A DNA stretch of 21,098 nt from CAYVAR01 sp964449675 (GTDB taxonomy: Bacteria > Patescibacteriota > Microgenomatia > UBA10105 > UBA927), in NCBI GenBank assembly GCA_964449675.1, contig CAYVAR010000024.1, forward strand, positions 1 to 21,098. Reading direction: 5' to 3'. Both the position numbers and the translations under genes were made by a program. Numbering within the stretch: the stretch's first letter is position 1; the number at the start of each line of letters is the position of its first letter. Of this stretch, positions 1 through 7,815 are shown one piece after another. The notes beneath the pieces were generated by a model. It had not been told where the DNA came from. It worked only from the letters and a program-made list of their open reading frames with translations, and ran no database searches.

Positions 1-493
1 TTTCATCGCCGCAACTTAAAGATTTTAACTCTCTTGTTGTTAACCAGACAGGAAGTGCCATCAAGCCAAAAGAAAGCGCTTTTAGTTCCAATCCTTGAAG
101 CGGGAAAACTGCTAATCCTCCTGCAATACCAATGGCTGACAAAAGGACAGAACCGCAGACCGGGCAAGCTGAAGCCGCCACTCCTACCAAAGCTCCTAAA
201 CCACTTCCTCCGGCAACCTTGAGTCTGGGCGGTCCGAATTTCCTCCAGCGGTAAACAAATAACGAGGTGTTAACACCAAAGAGGACAATAGTGCCAAAAG
301 TAAGAAGGATATATGACCATAGGTACACAGGCTCATCTTTCGTGTTGTTGATAAGACTATAAATACTTGAGTTGAGGCTTAAACTCCAGTAAAAAATAAG
401 AAATAGGGCAAGTGAAGCTCCGAGGCCGACAGAGCTATAGAATACCGCTGTAAGAAATTTAGTTTCAAGTTTTTTAATTGTTCGTTTCTTCAT
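1..493 (-). CDS. Partial multi-pass membrane protein with CPVCG motif
   Basis: An open frame starts at ATG 493-491 and runs off the left edge without a stop, giving 164 visible residues. Hydrophobic segments lie at about residues 15-38, 57-80, 95-130 and 137-153. A Cys pair in the motif ACPVCGS (residues 109-115) sits at the start of the third hydrophobic stretch, where a membrane-embedded thiol pair could bind a metal ion. The gene starts 2 nt after the stop of the Cys-rich protein upstream, so the two are probably co-transcribed with the ArsR-type regulator at 1097-1420. I do not recognise a named family. A role in metal or redox stress is inferred from the Cys pair and the operon. The C-terminus is outside the window. 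Confidence 0.75.
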   Translation of the reverse strand, partial: MKKRTIKKLETKFLTAVFYSSVGLGASLALFLIFYWSLSLNSSIYSLINNTKDEPVYLWSYILLTFGTIVLFGVNTSLFVYRWRKFGPPRLKVAGGSGLGALVGVAASACPVCGSVLLSAIGIAGGLAVFPLQGLELKALSFGLMALPVWLTTRELKSLSCGDE

Positions 494-495
494 AT

Positions 496-1104
496 TTATG
501 AGGCATGGTGATGGTCGTTATCACCACCACAGCCGTCTGATAAATTCCACACTTGGGTAACTTGTTGTCCAGTAAATTTGTAATTCTTAATCAAATACTT
601 TCCTAATCCTCCGTAAACATTCCATCTCCAGCATTTACAGCAACAAGGGCCTTTTTCATCAGAGTTTTGCATGGCGTAATCGTAAGCTTTCTGTTCTTCT
701 GCAGTTAACTGAATATTGTCATAATCTGCCATTAACTTTTTAGCCAGCTTTGCCTCAATGTCATAAGGATCAGGAGGGATTTCAGAGATATTTTGATACT
801 TTTTCAGTCCTTCAACTTGCTCGTTGTAACGGTGCATACTCATTGGGCTGCAGCAAGAACCTTGTAAACGGACGTTATCAGGCATTGAAGCGATAGAGTC
901 ACGAAATGCTCCCGAACAGGAAGAATTACCATTCTTGGAAAGATAATCAAATTTTGCCGCCAATGCCTCGTTAACCAACCCCTTTGTCTCCTGTTGATAC
1001 TCCCTAGGAGAAAAATTAAATAGCGGCTTAGATGAGGAAAAATAAAAATAATCTACAATATAGGCTATAATAATTAGTGCTAATACAAGTATCTTTTTAT
1101 TCAT
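496..1104 (-). CDS. Membrane-anchored Cys/His-rich protein, unknown function
   Basis: This 202-residue protein has one N-terminal hydrophobic segment (about residues 4-22), probably an uncleaved anchor, so the rest would face outside the cell. Cysteines cluster at C63, C84-C85, C154-C156, C158 and C192, and the C-terminus has GCGG followed by three His (H198-H200). The pattern suggests metal binding. The segment around GPCCCKCWRW looks like the conserved core of an environmental hypothetical protein family, but I cannot name it. Its start overlaps the regulator's stop by 8 nt, and the CPVCG membrane protein follows after 2 nt. Regulation by the ArsR-family repressor is the likely control. The metal is unknown. 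Confidence 0.8.
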   Translation of the reverse strand: MNKKILVLALIIIAYIVDYFYFSSSKPLFNFSPREYQQETKGLVNEALAAKFDYLSKNGNSSCSGAFRDSIASMPDNVRLQGSCCSPMSMHRYNEQVEGLKKYQNISEIPPDPYDIEAKLAKKLMADYDNIQLTAEEQKAYDYAMQNSDEKGPCCCKCWRWNVYGGLGKYLIKNYKFTGQQVTQVWNLSDGCGGDNDHHHAS

Positions 1105-1420
1105 TATTGCTTAATAATTGACTTTTAATGACCGAGGCAAATTTATTTTTACTTAGAGAATATAAAACTTGCTTCGCTTGTCTTCGGTGTTCAACTATCT
1201 GTATCTCTTTCAGCTTCTTTAGGCTGTGAGACACGGTCGAGATTGGAGAACTAATAATTTCAGCTATTTCAGAAACTGTTAACTCTGGATGATGACAAAG
1301 AAGGTAGCAAATCCTCATTCTGGTGAGGTCGCCTGTAGTTCCAAACTTTTCAGCACATGCCTCAATTTTTGCATTATCTTGGAGTTCGTTATGTAACGCC
1401 TTTTTCTTACTCATTTGCAT
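1097..1420 (-). CDS. ArsR-family winged-helix transcriptional regulator
   Basis: A small winged helix-turn-helix protein. The recognition region reads LTVSEIAEIISSPISTVSHSL, followed by the wing segment IVEHRRQAKQVLYSLS, both typical of ArsR/SmtB repressors. A longer frame begins with TTG at 1459, but that TTG is the first half of a TTGACA -35 box, so I place the start at ATG 1420 (MQMSKKK). ATG 1414 is also possible. The sequence ICYLLCHHPELT carries Cys and His residues near the helix that often holds the ELCVCDL metal site, though that exact motif is absent. It heads the three-gene operon and probably represses it through the palindrome over its own start. The effector cannot be determined here. 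Confidence 0.85.
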   Translation of the reverse strand: MQMSKKKALHNELQDNAKIEACAEKFGTTGDLTRMRICYLLCHHPELTVSEIAEIISSPISTVSHSLKKLKEIQIVEHRRQAKQVLYSLSKNKFASVIKSQLLSNNE

Positions 1421-1459
1421 AACTATACAAATGATAGGAATTAAATTACCGTTTGTCAA
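1412..1459 (-). promoter_or_regulatory. Promoter with overlapping ArsR-type operator
   Basis: On the minus strand TTGACA (1459-1454) is followed after exactly 17 nt by TATCAT (1436-1431), a good -35/-10 pair. An imperfect 22-bp palindrome at 1412-1433, with arms CATTTG and CAAATG and inner ATA/TAT, overlaps the -10 box and both candidate start codons. A repressor bound there would block transcription directly. The transcript would have almost no leader. Binding by the encoded regulator is inferred. Confidence 0.65.
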
Positions 1460-1471
1460 TTACAAAATTGT

Positions 1472-1518
1472 GCCGCACCTTCAAGTAAAATAACGATCAA
1501 GTTATTCTTGGATGCGGC
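1472..1518 (-). terminator. Possible terminator hairpin between hepT and arsR-type gene
   Basis: Outer arms GCCGCA (1472-1477) and TGCGGC (1513-1518) pair, as do the inner AATAAC and GTTATT, giving a long interrupted hairpin just after the hepT stop. There is no clear T-run on the minus strand, so termination is uncertain. Confidence 0.35.
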
Positions 1519-1528
1519 CTATGTGGGT

Positions 1529-1954
1529 TCAGTGTTTCTCGTCTAAGCATTGGAGAATCTGTGCACCAAAATCACGAAGCTGGGCAAGGTCATCTTTGTA
1601 ATCTAGAAAGAGAATATGGAAGTCGAAATTATTGTATCCGTGTACGACGCGGTTGCGAAAATCAGCTGCTTTTCCGAGTTTCCCTGCAAGTTCTTTTGTT
1701 ATAATCTTTTGCTCTCCTAAAAGGAGAAATGCGTCCTTTGCCGTTTCTTTCCTTGGAAAGTTGCTTTGTGCAATAATATGAGTTGCGATATCGATGCATG
1801 TTTCCACAGCTTGCTGCAGTCGAAAGGTCACGAGGTCATGAATATCTGCGTTTTTGACAAATGCATCCTCCTCAAGCTCCATCCGTTCGATGGCAGAAAG
1901 ATGCGCATTGAGGAAATCCAACTTCTTGGTGATGAGCTCTCTATCTATTGGCAT
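1529..1954 (-). CDS. hepT: HepT-like HEPN-domain toxin
   Basis: This 141-residue helical protein of the DUF86/HepT family is the predicted RNase toxin of a HEPN-MNT pair. The active motif RX4HXY is intact as RNRVVHGY (R100, H105, Y107). In characterised HepT-MntA systems the antitoxin attaches AMP to the Tyr of this motif, and that Tyr is present here. The start overlaps the last 14 nt of the mntA frame, so translation is coupled, with the antitoxin made first. The family is often found in defence or stress islands. The length is normal and no damage is visible. Confidence 0.88.
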   Translation of the reverse strand: MPIDRELITKKLDFLNAHLSAIERMELEEDAFVKNADIHDLVTFRLQQAVETCIDIATHIIAQSNFPRKETAKDAFLLLGEQKIITKELAGKLGKAADFRNRVVHGYNNFDFHILFLDYKDDLAQLRDFGAQILQCLDEKH

Positions 1955-2360
1955 AAGGAACGTGAGAAAATTTCTGTTTCAAGTACCCATTATAGATTGT
2001 TCGGATGTGTGCGCTGTCGTAATAATTGTGAAGCACAAATGCCTCAAACTGCACGACTTCACCTCTCGTGCGTTCATAGATTCGTTCTCCCTTGCTGATA
2101 ACCTGAAACAAAAATAACGGTGAAGAAGCTCGATCGACAAGAGATAGGTCAAGATTTTTGGGAAACTGTATGCCTTTTAATACATCATAGATTGAATATT
2201 GGGAAACCACATTTCGATTCTCCACAACAACTGCAAGATCAAAATCGCTCTCGGTTCTGGCGTTCCCCTGCACAAAAGATCCCACCGCATACGCCGCCAC
2301 AACCGATGTGTTTCTTGACAATGACTGAGCAATCTGGATTCCTAACTGATGGTCTTTCAT
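1941..2360 (-). CDS. mntA: MntA-like nucleotidyltransferase antitoxin
   Basis: A 139-residue minimal nucleotidyltransferase. The signature GSX10DXD is exact: G27, S28, then D39-F40-D41 in GSFVQGNARTESDFD. A later acidic strand (NLDLSLVDR) can supply the third metal ligand. It probably modifies the HepT Tyr with AMP and neutralises the toxin. It is the first gene of a two-gene unit. The sequence just upstream has only a short purine stretch (AAGAAGG) very close to the ATG, so the ribosome site is not convincing. Confidence 0.88.
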   Translation of the reverse strand: MKDHQLGIQIAQSLSRNTSVVAAYAVGSFVQGNARTESDFDLAVVVENRNVVSQYSIYDVLKGIQFPKNLDLSLVDRASSPLFLFQVISKGERIYERTRGEVVQFEAFVLHNYYDSAHIRTIYNGYLKQKFSHVPYANR

Positions 2361-2409
2361 ACCTTCTTAAGTGTATCATCTCTGCTTTGCAAGAGCTACT
2401 TCTCCAACG

Positions 2410-5097
2410 CTACCCCGGGCACGGATAGTGGCACTTCTTCCATTTCTTCCCGCTTCCACACCAACAGGGATCATTGCGGCCAAGTTTTTTTCCGGATATC
2501 GGATTTCGGATATCGGATTTCGGAGAAGATGGATTGGGGATTGTGCGTTGAGCAACGCTTTTTTGCGGAGGAGCATTATCTGACATCTGACGTCCGATAT
2601 CCGATGTCTGTAACTGAACTTGTACTTTAAAAATTCTATGAACTATTTCGCTGTCGATGGTCGCGATAAGCCGTTCAAACATAGTAAATGCTTCGTTTTT
2701 GTATTCAACGAGTGGATCTCGCTGTCCATAACCTCGAAGTCCAATTCCTTCTCGCAGGTCATCGATCGCATCCAGATGATCCATCCAAAAATTGTCAATA
2801 ACTTGCAAGCTCACCCATCGTTCCACCTGCCGCATCACGTCTTCTCCAACCTGTTTCTCTCGAGCTGCATACATGTCAGAAATTAACTTCGACAAAAACT
2901 CAGTCACTTCTATGGGAGAGTGATATTGTTCCAGTTGCACCATGAGTTGTTTTTGAGAAACTTCGTCAAATGGGATAATTGAGATAAACTCAGTAAGAAT
3001 TTTTTCTCGTTCGAAACTTCCGTTTTCATTGGTATACATAGTAATGACCGTATGTAGCGTTTCTCCTATACTTTTTACTATCGTTTCCTTCTGACTATCT
3101 CCTTCAAGTACTTTTCGCCGCCTTCGATACACAATTTCGCGCTGTTTATTTAAAACGTCATCGTAATCAACGAGGTGTTTTCGACTGTCAAAATGAAATC
3201 CTTCTACTTTTACCTGCGCTTGTTCGATTGCGCGACTCACCATGCCATGCTCTAGCGGTACATCTTCAGGGAGTTTAAATATGGTCATAAGTTTCGCCAC
3301 CTGATCTCCTCCAAAAAGTCGCATGATTTCATCTTCAAGTGACACGTAAAATCGACTGGATCCGGGATCTCCCTGTCTCCCAGATCTACCACGTAATTGA
3401 TTGTCGATACGCCTGCTTTCATGTCGTTCGCTTCCGATAACATGCAGTCCGCCGAGTTTGACTACTTCATCGTGCGCCTTCTGCCACTCTTTATCTTGCT
3501 TCCTCCACTCTTCCTCACTTCCCAACTCCCATCGCTCCTTGCGAGATCCACCAAGGATGATATCTACTCCTCGTCCGGCCATATTTGTTGCGACGGTCAC
3601 CGTGCCCTTTTTCCCGGCTTCAGAAATAATCATGGCTTCTTTTAAATGATTTTTTGCATTGAGGAGTTGATGGGGTATTCCTTTTCGTTTCAAAAATTCA
3701 CTGATAATTTCATTTTTCTCTATCGAGGTCGTCCCGACGAGTACCGGCTGACCTTTTTTATGACACTCAATAATTTCAGCAACAATTGCAGCGTATTTCG
3801 CCCGTGGGGTTTTATAGACACTATCGGAAAAATCTTGTCGTATCATAGTTTTATGCGTCGGGACAGCCAGAACATCAAGACCATAAATTTTGTGAAATTC
3901 CTCGGCTTCTGTTGCGGCTGTCCCCGTCATTCCAGAAAGCTTTTCATACATCCGGAAGTAATTTTGCAGGGATACGGTCGCAAGGGTTTTACTCTCTTGC
4001 TGTATCGTGACAGCCTCTTTGGCTTCTATCGCTTGATGAATTCCCTCACTATACCGCCGTCCCATGAGGAGTCGCCCGGTAAATTCATCGACAATAATTA
4101 CTTGACCATCTTTGACGATATAGTCTTTTTCTTTATGAAATAATGTTTTTGCTTTGAGTGCTGCTTCAATATGATGGACCGTCTCAAAATCACTCTCATA
4201 GATATTTCCTAACCCTAGCATCTTTTCTACCTTTACTACGCCGTGATCGGTCAAGTGTGCGGTACGAAGTTTTTCGTCAATTGCAAAATCTGTTTCTTTC
4301 GTTAATTTTTCTGCAAGTTTGGCGTAATCATAATACTTATGCGTCGCCTCAGCCGCTGGAGCTGAAATAATGTGAGGGGTACGCGCCTCATCGATAAGTA
4401 CTGAATCTACCTCATCGACTACCGCAAAATGGTACTCCCGCTGGGAAACTTGAGACATCTCAGACACCATATTGTCGCGCAAATAGTCAAAACCATATTC
4501 ACTATTGACGCCATACGTTATCTCGGTAGCATATGCCTCTTTGCGGGAGATGTGTCGAAGATGTTTGAGGCGCCAATCTGTCGCGCTTTGATCTTCAAAC
4601 GATGGGTCATACAAAAAAGATTGTTCACTGATGATTGCTGAAACTGAAACACCAAGTAAGTGGTAAATGGGACCCATCCAGCCGGCATCACGCCTGGCAA
4701 GATAATCATTGACAGTGACGAGGTGTGCTCCGCGACCAGTGAGCGCATTGAGGTACAAAGCAGGAGTTGCCGAAAGCGTTTTTCCTTCACCAGTTTTTTG
4801 TTCAGAAATTTTTCCTTTATGAAGGGCTATGGCAGCAATAAGCTGAACGTCAAATAAACGGAGTCCAAGTGTTCGAAACGCTGCTTCCCGTAAAATCGCA
4901 TACGCTTCCGGTAAAATATCATCGAGTGTTTGACCTGTCGAAAGTCGCTCTTTAAATTCAGCAGTCTTTGTAACAAACTCAGCGTCTTTAAACTTCTTTG
5001 TTTGATTCTCAAGACTATTGATATGCTCGACGATGGAACGGAGCCTTGTAATCTCTTTTTCGTTATTATCAAGAAGCTTTCCAAGGAATTTAAACAT
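2410..5097 (-). CDS. secA: SecA preprotein translocase ATPase
   Basis: The 895-residue motor of Sec export couples ATP hydrolysis at the membrane to moving unfolded proteins through SecYEG. Visible in order: Walker A GEGKT (103-107), the DEVD box (228-231), the preprotein cross-linking region after it, the NBD2 motif NMAGRGVDI, the arginine-rich RGRSGRQGDPG motif, the helical scaffold with WMDHLDAIDDLREGIGLRGYGQ, a variable linker, and a C-terminal SEC-C zinc motif (NDPCWCGSGKKWKKCH) that commonly binds SecB or phospholipid. The linker before SEC-C is encoded by short DNA repeats (see 2493-2603). The start has no Shine-Dalgarno but an extended -10 lies 6 nt upstream. Confidence 0.97.
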   Translation of the reverse strand: MFKFLGKLLDNNEKEITRLRSIVEHINSLENQTKKFKDAEFVTKTAEFKERLSTGQTLDDILPEAYAILREAAFRTLGLRLFDVQLIAAIALHKGKISEQKTGEGKTLSATPALYLNALTGRGAHLVTVNDYLARRDAGWMGPIYHLLGVSVSAIISEQSFLYDPSFEDQSATDWRLKHLRHISRKEAYATEITYGVNSEYGFDYLRDNMVSEMSQVSQREYHFAVVDEVDSVLIDEARTPHIISAPAAEATHKYYDYAKLAEKLTKETDFAIDEKLRTAHLTDHGVVKVEKMLGLGNIYESDFETVHHIEAALKAKTLFHKEKDYIVKDGQVIIVDEFTGRLLMGRRYSEGIHQAIEAKEAVTIQQESKTLATVSLQNYFRMYEKLSGMTGTAATEAEEFHKIYGLDVLAVPTHKTMIRQDFSDSVYKTPRAKYAAIVAEIIECHKKGQPVLVGTTSIEKNEIISEFLKRKGIPHQLLNAKNHLKEAMIISEAGKKGTVTVATNMAGRGVDIILGGSRKERWELGSEEEWRKQDKEWQKAHDEVVKLGGLHVIGSERHESRRIDNQLRGRSGRQGDPGSSRFYVSLEDEIMRLFGGDQVAKLMTIFKLPEDVPLEHGMVSRAIEQAQVKVEGFHFDSRKHLVDYDDVLNKQREIVYRRRRKVLEGDSQKETIVKSIGETLHTVITMYTNENGSFEREKILTEFISIIPFDEVSQKQLMVQLEQYHSPIEVTEFLSKLISDMYAAREKQVGEDVMRQVERWVSLQVIDNFWMDHLDAIDDLREGIGLRGYGQRDPLVEYKNEAFTMFERLIATIDSEIVHRIFKVQVQLQTSDIGRQMSDNAPPQKSVAQRTIPNPSSPKSDIRNPISGKKLGRNDPCWCGSGKKWKKCHYPCPG
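2493..2603. repeat. Short tandem/inverted repeats coding the SecA linker
   Basis: The 14-bp unit CGGATATCGGATTT occurs twice in tandem (2493-2506, 2507-2520), and its core CGGATATCGG recurs inverted at 2594-2603. On the coding strand these produce SDIRNPIS- and SDIG-like peptides in the low-complexity linker before the zinc motif. The reading frame stays open. It looks like repeat insertion or expansion in a tolerant position. Confidence 0.6.
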
Positions 5098-5112
5098 GTA
5101 TCTATTTTATCA
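5098..5112 (-). promoter_or_regulatory. Extended -10 promoter directly upstream of secA
   Basis: The minus strand reads TGATAAAAT (5112-5104), a TGn-extended -10 box ending 6 nt before the secA ATG. Transcription starting at the usual distance would begin at or next to the A of the start codon, giving a leaderless message. No ribosome-binding site is visible. Confidence 0.5.
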
Positions 5113-5148
5113 CAATCAGTCGCTCTAAGTGCTAAACGTTGTGTAGGT

Positions 5149-5799
5149 TTACAAAAGGGAAAAAAAGAAGCGATTTCGCTTGATCGAGAAAGATTTATTA
5201 TGACTAAATACACTTTGCAACTTGCTATCTAAGTCCTGTGAAAACTTCATGTATTCAAATTCTTGCAAGTAGTTAATAATTATAAAACCTCTTTGAGTAA
5301 GTAGTTGTTTTAAAGCAGATAAAAAGGATTTTTCACGGACAAAATCCGGAATGATGCTGCCAGAAAAAAGATCTACCACAACCAAATCATATTTTTCTTT
5401 ACGCCTCAAGGCTTTCACAATGTAGTTTTCTGCATCTTGGCAATCGACTGTAAAGTTATGTATCTTTTTGAGACCAAAATATGATGCGCCGATATCTATC
5501 ATTTTTTGATCAATATCGACTCCCTGTATACTCGCTTTGGGAAACATTCTATGCAGTATATGTATAACCGACCCACCGGCAACACCGAGTACGAGGATTT
5601 TATGAACTGGTACGTTTGGTAAAATTCCAAAGCTACCAAAAGCTTTTTCCCAAAGCATTTCTATATATGCGCCAGATTGTCGGGAACCATTGACGAGAAG
5701 TTTATATCGTCCATATTCCTCATTGAGACGAATATCTTTATTATACTTTGTAGAAAAGTGCGCGATTGTTTGTGGAAATATATATGATAAAAGTGACAT
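5149..5799 (-). CDS. Spermidine-synthase-like methyltransferase-fold protein
   Basis: This 216-residue protein has a Rossmann-type nucleotide-binding core. The glycine motif VLGVAGGSVIHIL (about 70-82) is followed by a strand ending in acidic residues, GVDIDQKMIDIG (about 93-104), and later VVVDLFSG, where spermidine synthases bind substrate. It resembles the SpeE/spermine synthase superfamily, but it is short and lacks the full N-terminal beta domain, so polyamine synthesis is not assured. Many bacteria carry such SpeE-like proteins of unknown substrate. It starts 3 nt after the serS stop and is probably in the same transcript. Confidence 0.75.
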   Translation of the reverse strand: MSLLSYIFPQTIAHFSTKYNKDIRLNEEYGRYKLLVNGSRQSGAYIEMLWEKAFGSFGILPNVPVHKILVLGVAGGSVIHILHRMFPKASIQGVDIDQKMIDIGASYFGLKKIHNFTVDCQDAENYIVKALRRKEKYDLVVVDLFSGSIIPDFVREKSFLSALKQLLTQRGFIIINYLQEFEYMKFSQDLDSKLQSVFSHNKSFSIKRNRFFFSLL

Positions 5800-5802
5800 G
5801 AG

Positions 5803-7077
5803 TTATCGCCTTATCATGTCCTTCCCAACATACGATTGAAGAACTTTTGGAATCCGAATTGATCCATCGGCTTGCTGGTAATTCTCCATAATTGCGATAA
5901 GAATCCTCGGGGAAGCAATCGCAGTATTATTGAGTGTATGGCAAAAAAGTGTTTTTCCTTCCTTTGTTTTATATCGAATTTTGAGTCTCCTGGCCTGAAA
6001 ATCTCCCATCACAGAATTGGACATAGTCTCTCCATAGGCACCTCGCACTGAGCCTGTCGAAGTGTCTCTACCCGGCATCCATGTCTCGATGTCATACTTT
6101 TTCACCTGCGGCTCTCCCATGTCACCGGTACACATAAGGAGGACGCGGTAAGGAAGTTCCAAATCCTGGAGAATTTCCTCTGCGTTGGCCAATAACTCTT
6201 CATGGAGAGTAAAGGAATTGTTCATATCGTTTGTTGAAATAATTACTTGTTCAATTTTGCTAAATTGGTGTATCCGGTAAGCTCCCTTCGTATCTTTCCC
6301 ATAACTTCCTGCTTCTCGGCGAAAACACGATGAAAAAGCGACAAATTTTTTCGGCAGATCTTTCTCCGGAAGCACTTCACCACTGTAATACGCGGTGACC
6401 GGAACTTCCGCGGTACCGGCAAGATACAGCTCGTCTTTGGCAAGCGTGTAGACTTCTTCCCTTCCCCATGGAAACTGTCCATTCCCAACGAGAGTAAATT
6501 CTTTGACTAAGCTTGGTGCGATAAGTGGCGTGTATCCTTTAGCAATAAGTTTGTTGAATGTATAAAAAAGTACGGCAAACTCCATTTGTGCCGCTTCATT
6601 TTTCAAAAAATATCCACGAAACCCTGCGATTTTTGCTCCGCGTTCGAAATCGATAAGGTCAAGTTTTGTTGCAAGCTCTATATGATCTTTTACTGGGAAA
6701 TCAAGTTTCGGCTTTTCTCCCCAAGTCTTTATCTCTTTATTGTCATGTTCATCTTTGCCTACCGGTACGCTTTTATCGGGCACATTGGGCACCGTGAGCA
6801 TCAGTTTATTAAATTCTTCCTCAATTTTCTTTAATTCTGGCTCAAGATTCTTTAATCTTTCTTTAAGAGTTCTTCCCCATAAAGGTTGGGCAAGGCCTTT
6901 CCCCCAGGTTTTTGATGATTCATTTCTTTTCTGTTGCAATTCTTCAGTTTTCCCAATCAGTTTCTTTCGGTTCTCGTCAAGTGCAAGTAACCTGTCCCAA
7001 TCTACCTGCCGGTTTTTGTTAATCGCAGCTTGCTTGCAGAGTTCCAAATTGTCTCGAATAAATTTTATATCTAACAT
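5803..7077 (-). CDS. serS: Seryl-tRNA synthetase
   Basis: A class II synthetase of 424 residues that charges tRNA-Ser. The N-terminal helical arm (about 25-105) recognises the long variable arm of tRNA-Ser. Motif 2 is FRREAGSYGKDTKGAYRIHQF, and motif 3 is in NNTAIASPRILIAIMENYQ. Near the active site GRD is followed by about eight extra residues (S340-A347, STGSVRGA) before YGETMSNSVMGDFQARR. The family normally runs straight on, and the extra piece is encoded by a palindromic repeat at 6046-6064. The gene lies 33 nt after a histidine phosphatase gene and under the T-box leader at 7913-8169, consistent with induction by uncharged tRNA-Ser. Confidence 0.96.
   Translation of the reverse strand: MLDIKFIRDNLELCKQAAINKNRQVDWDRLLALDENRKKLIGKTEELQQKRNESSKTWGKGLAQPLWGRTLKERLKNLEPELKKIEEEFNKLMLTVPNVPDKSVPVGKDEHDNKEIKTWGEKPKLDFPVKDHIELATKLDLIDFERGAKIAGFRGYFLKNEAAQMEFAVLFYTFNKLIAKGYTPLIAPSLVKEFTLVGNGQFPWGREEVYTLAKDELYLAGTAEVPVTAYYSGEVLPEKDLPKKFVAFSSCFRREAGSYGKDTKGAYRIHQFSKIEQVIISTNDMNNSFTLHEELLANAEEILQDLELPYRVLLMCTGDMGEPQVKKYDIETWMPGRDTSTGSVRGAYGETMSNSVMGDFQARRLKIRYKTKEGKTLFCHTLNNTAIASPRILIAIMENYQQADGSIRIPKVLQSYVGKDMIRR
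6046..6064. repeat. Palindromic mini-repeat inside serS
   Basis: CACTGAGCCTGTCGAAGTG has pairing ends CACT/AGTG. It shares the CNCTGAGC...TCGAAGNG pattern with 8086-8105 and, in a diverged form, 10025-10073. It is translated in frame as part of the extra STGSVRGA segment of SerS. Confidence 0.7.
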
Positions 7078-7110
7078 ATATATCTTCTATCACTTTATTG
7101 TACAACAAAG

Positions 7111-7749
7111 CTATAATGCATGCATTGACAGATCCACCTCTAGAGCTCCTAAGTGTTTGCTATCTCCAAGTTTTATCAACTCGACAATACCTTCGGTTAT
7201 CAACACTTCAGTCACTGCCGTTGGTTGCAAGTGAAACTTCCATATCTTGTTAAGCTTCATATTGAGTATTTTAGCAACGATTACTCGAATAATATTGTCG
7301 TGACTGACAATGAGTGTGTCTTCGAGAGCGTTTTGGCTAAAAATCTTCCACCAAGCGGTAACGCGGTTTTGTGTTTCCAAAAACCGCTCACCGTCTGGAA
7401 ACTTCGTTGCGGAAGGAAACCGTTGCCACTTTTTATAAATCCATGGCCATGTTTTTTGAATAATATCTTTATGTTTTCCCTCCCAGGCACCGTGATTGGT
7501 CTCTATAATACTTTTCTCTTCTAAAATCGGAAGCTTTTTTCTTTTTGCAACAAACTGAGCTGTCTGCATCGTTCGCCGCAGGGGACTTGATATAATCTGA
7601 GCAATGGGTATATTAGCAAAACGTTCTCCCAACAGTTGAGCTTGTTTATTGCCGGCAAGAGATAAATCAGTATCATAGGTAATTCCTTGATAGATCCCTT
7701 CTTCATTTGCCATCGATTGTGCGTGTCGAATTAAATATATTTTTGCCAC
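7111..7749 (-). CDS. Histidine phosphatase (phosphoglycerate mutase-like)
   Basis: This 212-residue protein of the histidine phosphatase superfamily has the N-terminal catalytic motif LIRHAQS (phosphorylated H9), SSPLRRTMQTA with R58, an acidic residue in NHGAWEGK (E90) and the second catalytic His in VSHDNIIR. The start is GTG 7749, supported by AAGGAGGTG just upstream. It is the first gene after the Ser-type T-box leader and precedes serS. The family includes cofactor-dependent phosphoglycerate mutases, broad phosphatases and metal-independent phosphoserine phosphatases. The context favours the last, but sequence alone cannot decide. Confidence 0.88.
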   Translation of the reverse strand: MAKIYLIRHAQSMANEEGIYQGITYDTDLSLAGNKQAQLLGERFANIPIAQIISSPLRRTMQTAQFVAKRKKLPILEEKSIIETNHGAWEGKHKDIIQKTWPWIYKKWQRFPSATKFPDGERFLETQNRVTAWWKIFSQNALEDTLIVSHDNIIRVIVAKILNMKLNKIWKFHLQPTAVTEVLITEGIVELIKLGDSKHLGALEVDLSMHAL

Positions 7750-7766
7750 AAAAAAACACCTCCTTT

Positions 7767-7812
7767 AGAAACACTTAGCGATCCGCTAGTTGGCGGAGAG
7801 ATTAGTGTTTCT
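7767..7812. repeat. Hairpin with embedded TCCGC/GCGGA palindrome in the leader
   Basis: Outer arms AGAAACACT (7767-7775) and AGTGTTTCT (7804-7812) are perfectly complementary. Inside them sits TCCGCTAGTTGGCGGA (7782-7797). On the transcript this hairpin ends a few bases before the AAAGGAGG ribosome site of the phosphatase gene, so it could influence its exposure. Confidence 0.65.
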
Positions 7813-7815
7813 TAA

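Noticed and set aside
1766..2428. Several plus-strand frames opposite hepT and mntA
   Set aside because: The minus-strand genes carry exact RX4HXY and GSX10DXD motifs, so these are shadows.
3646..4143. 165-residue plus-strand frame
   Set aside because: It is antisense to secA with no motif or ribosome site.
6845..6930. Another in-frame repeat in the SerS coiled-coil arm
   Set aside because: An AAGGCCTT-centred weak palindrome is present, but arm sequences vary naturally and no second copy was seen in the window.
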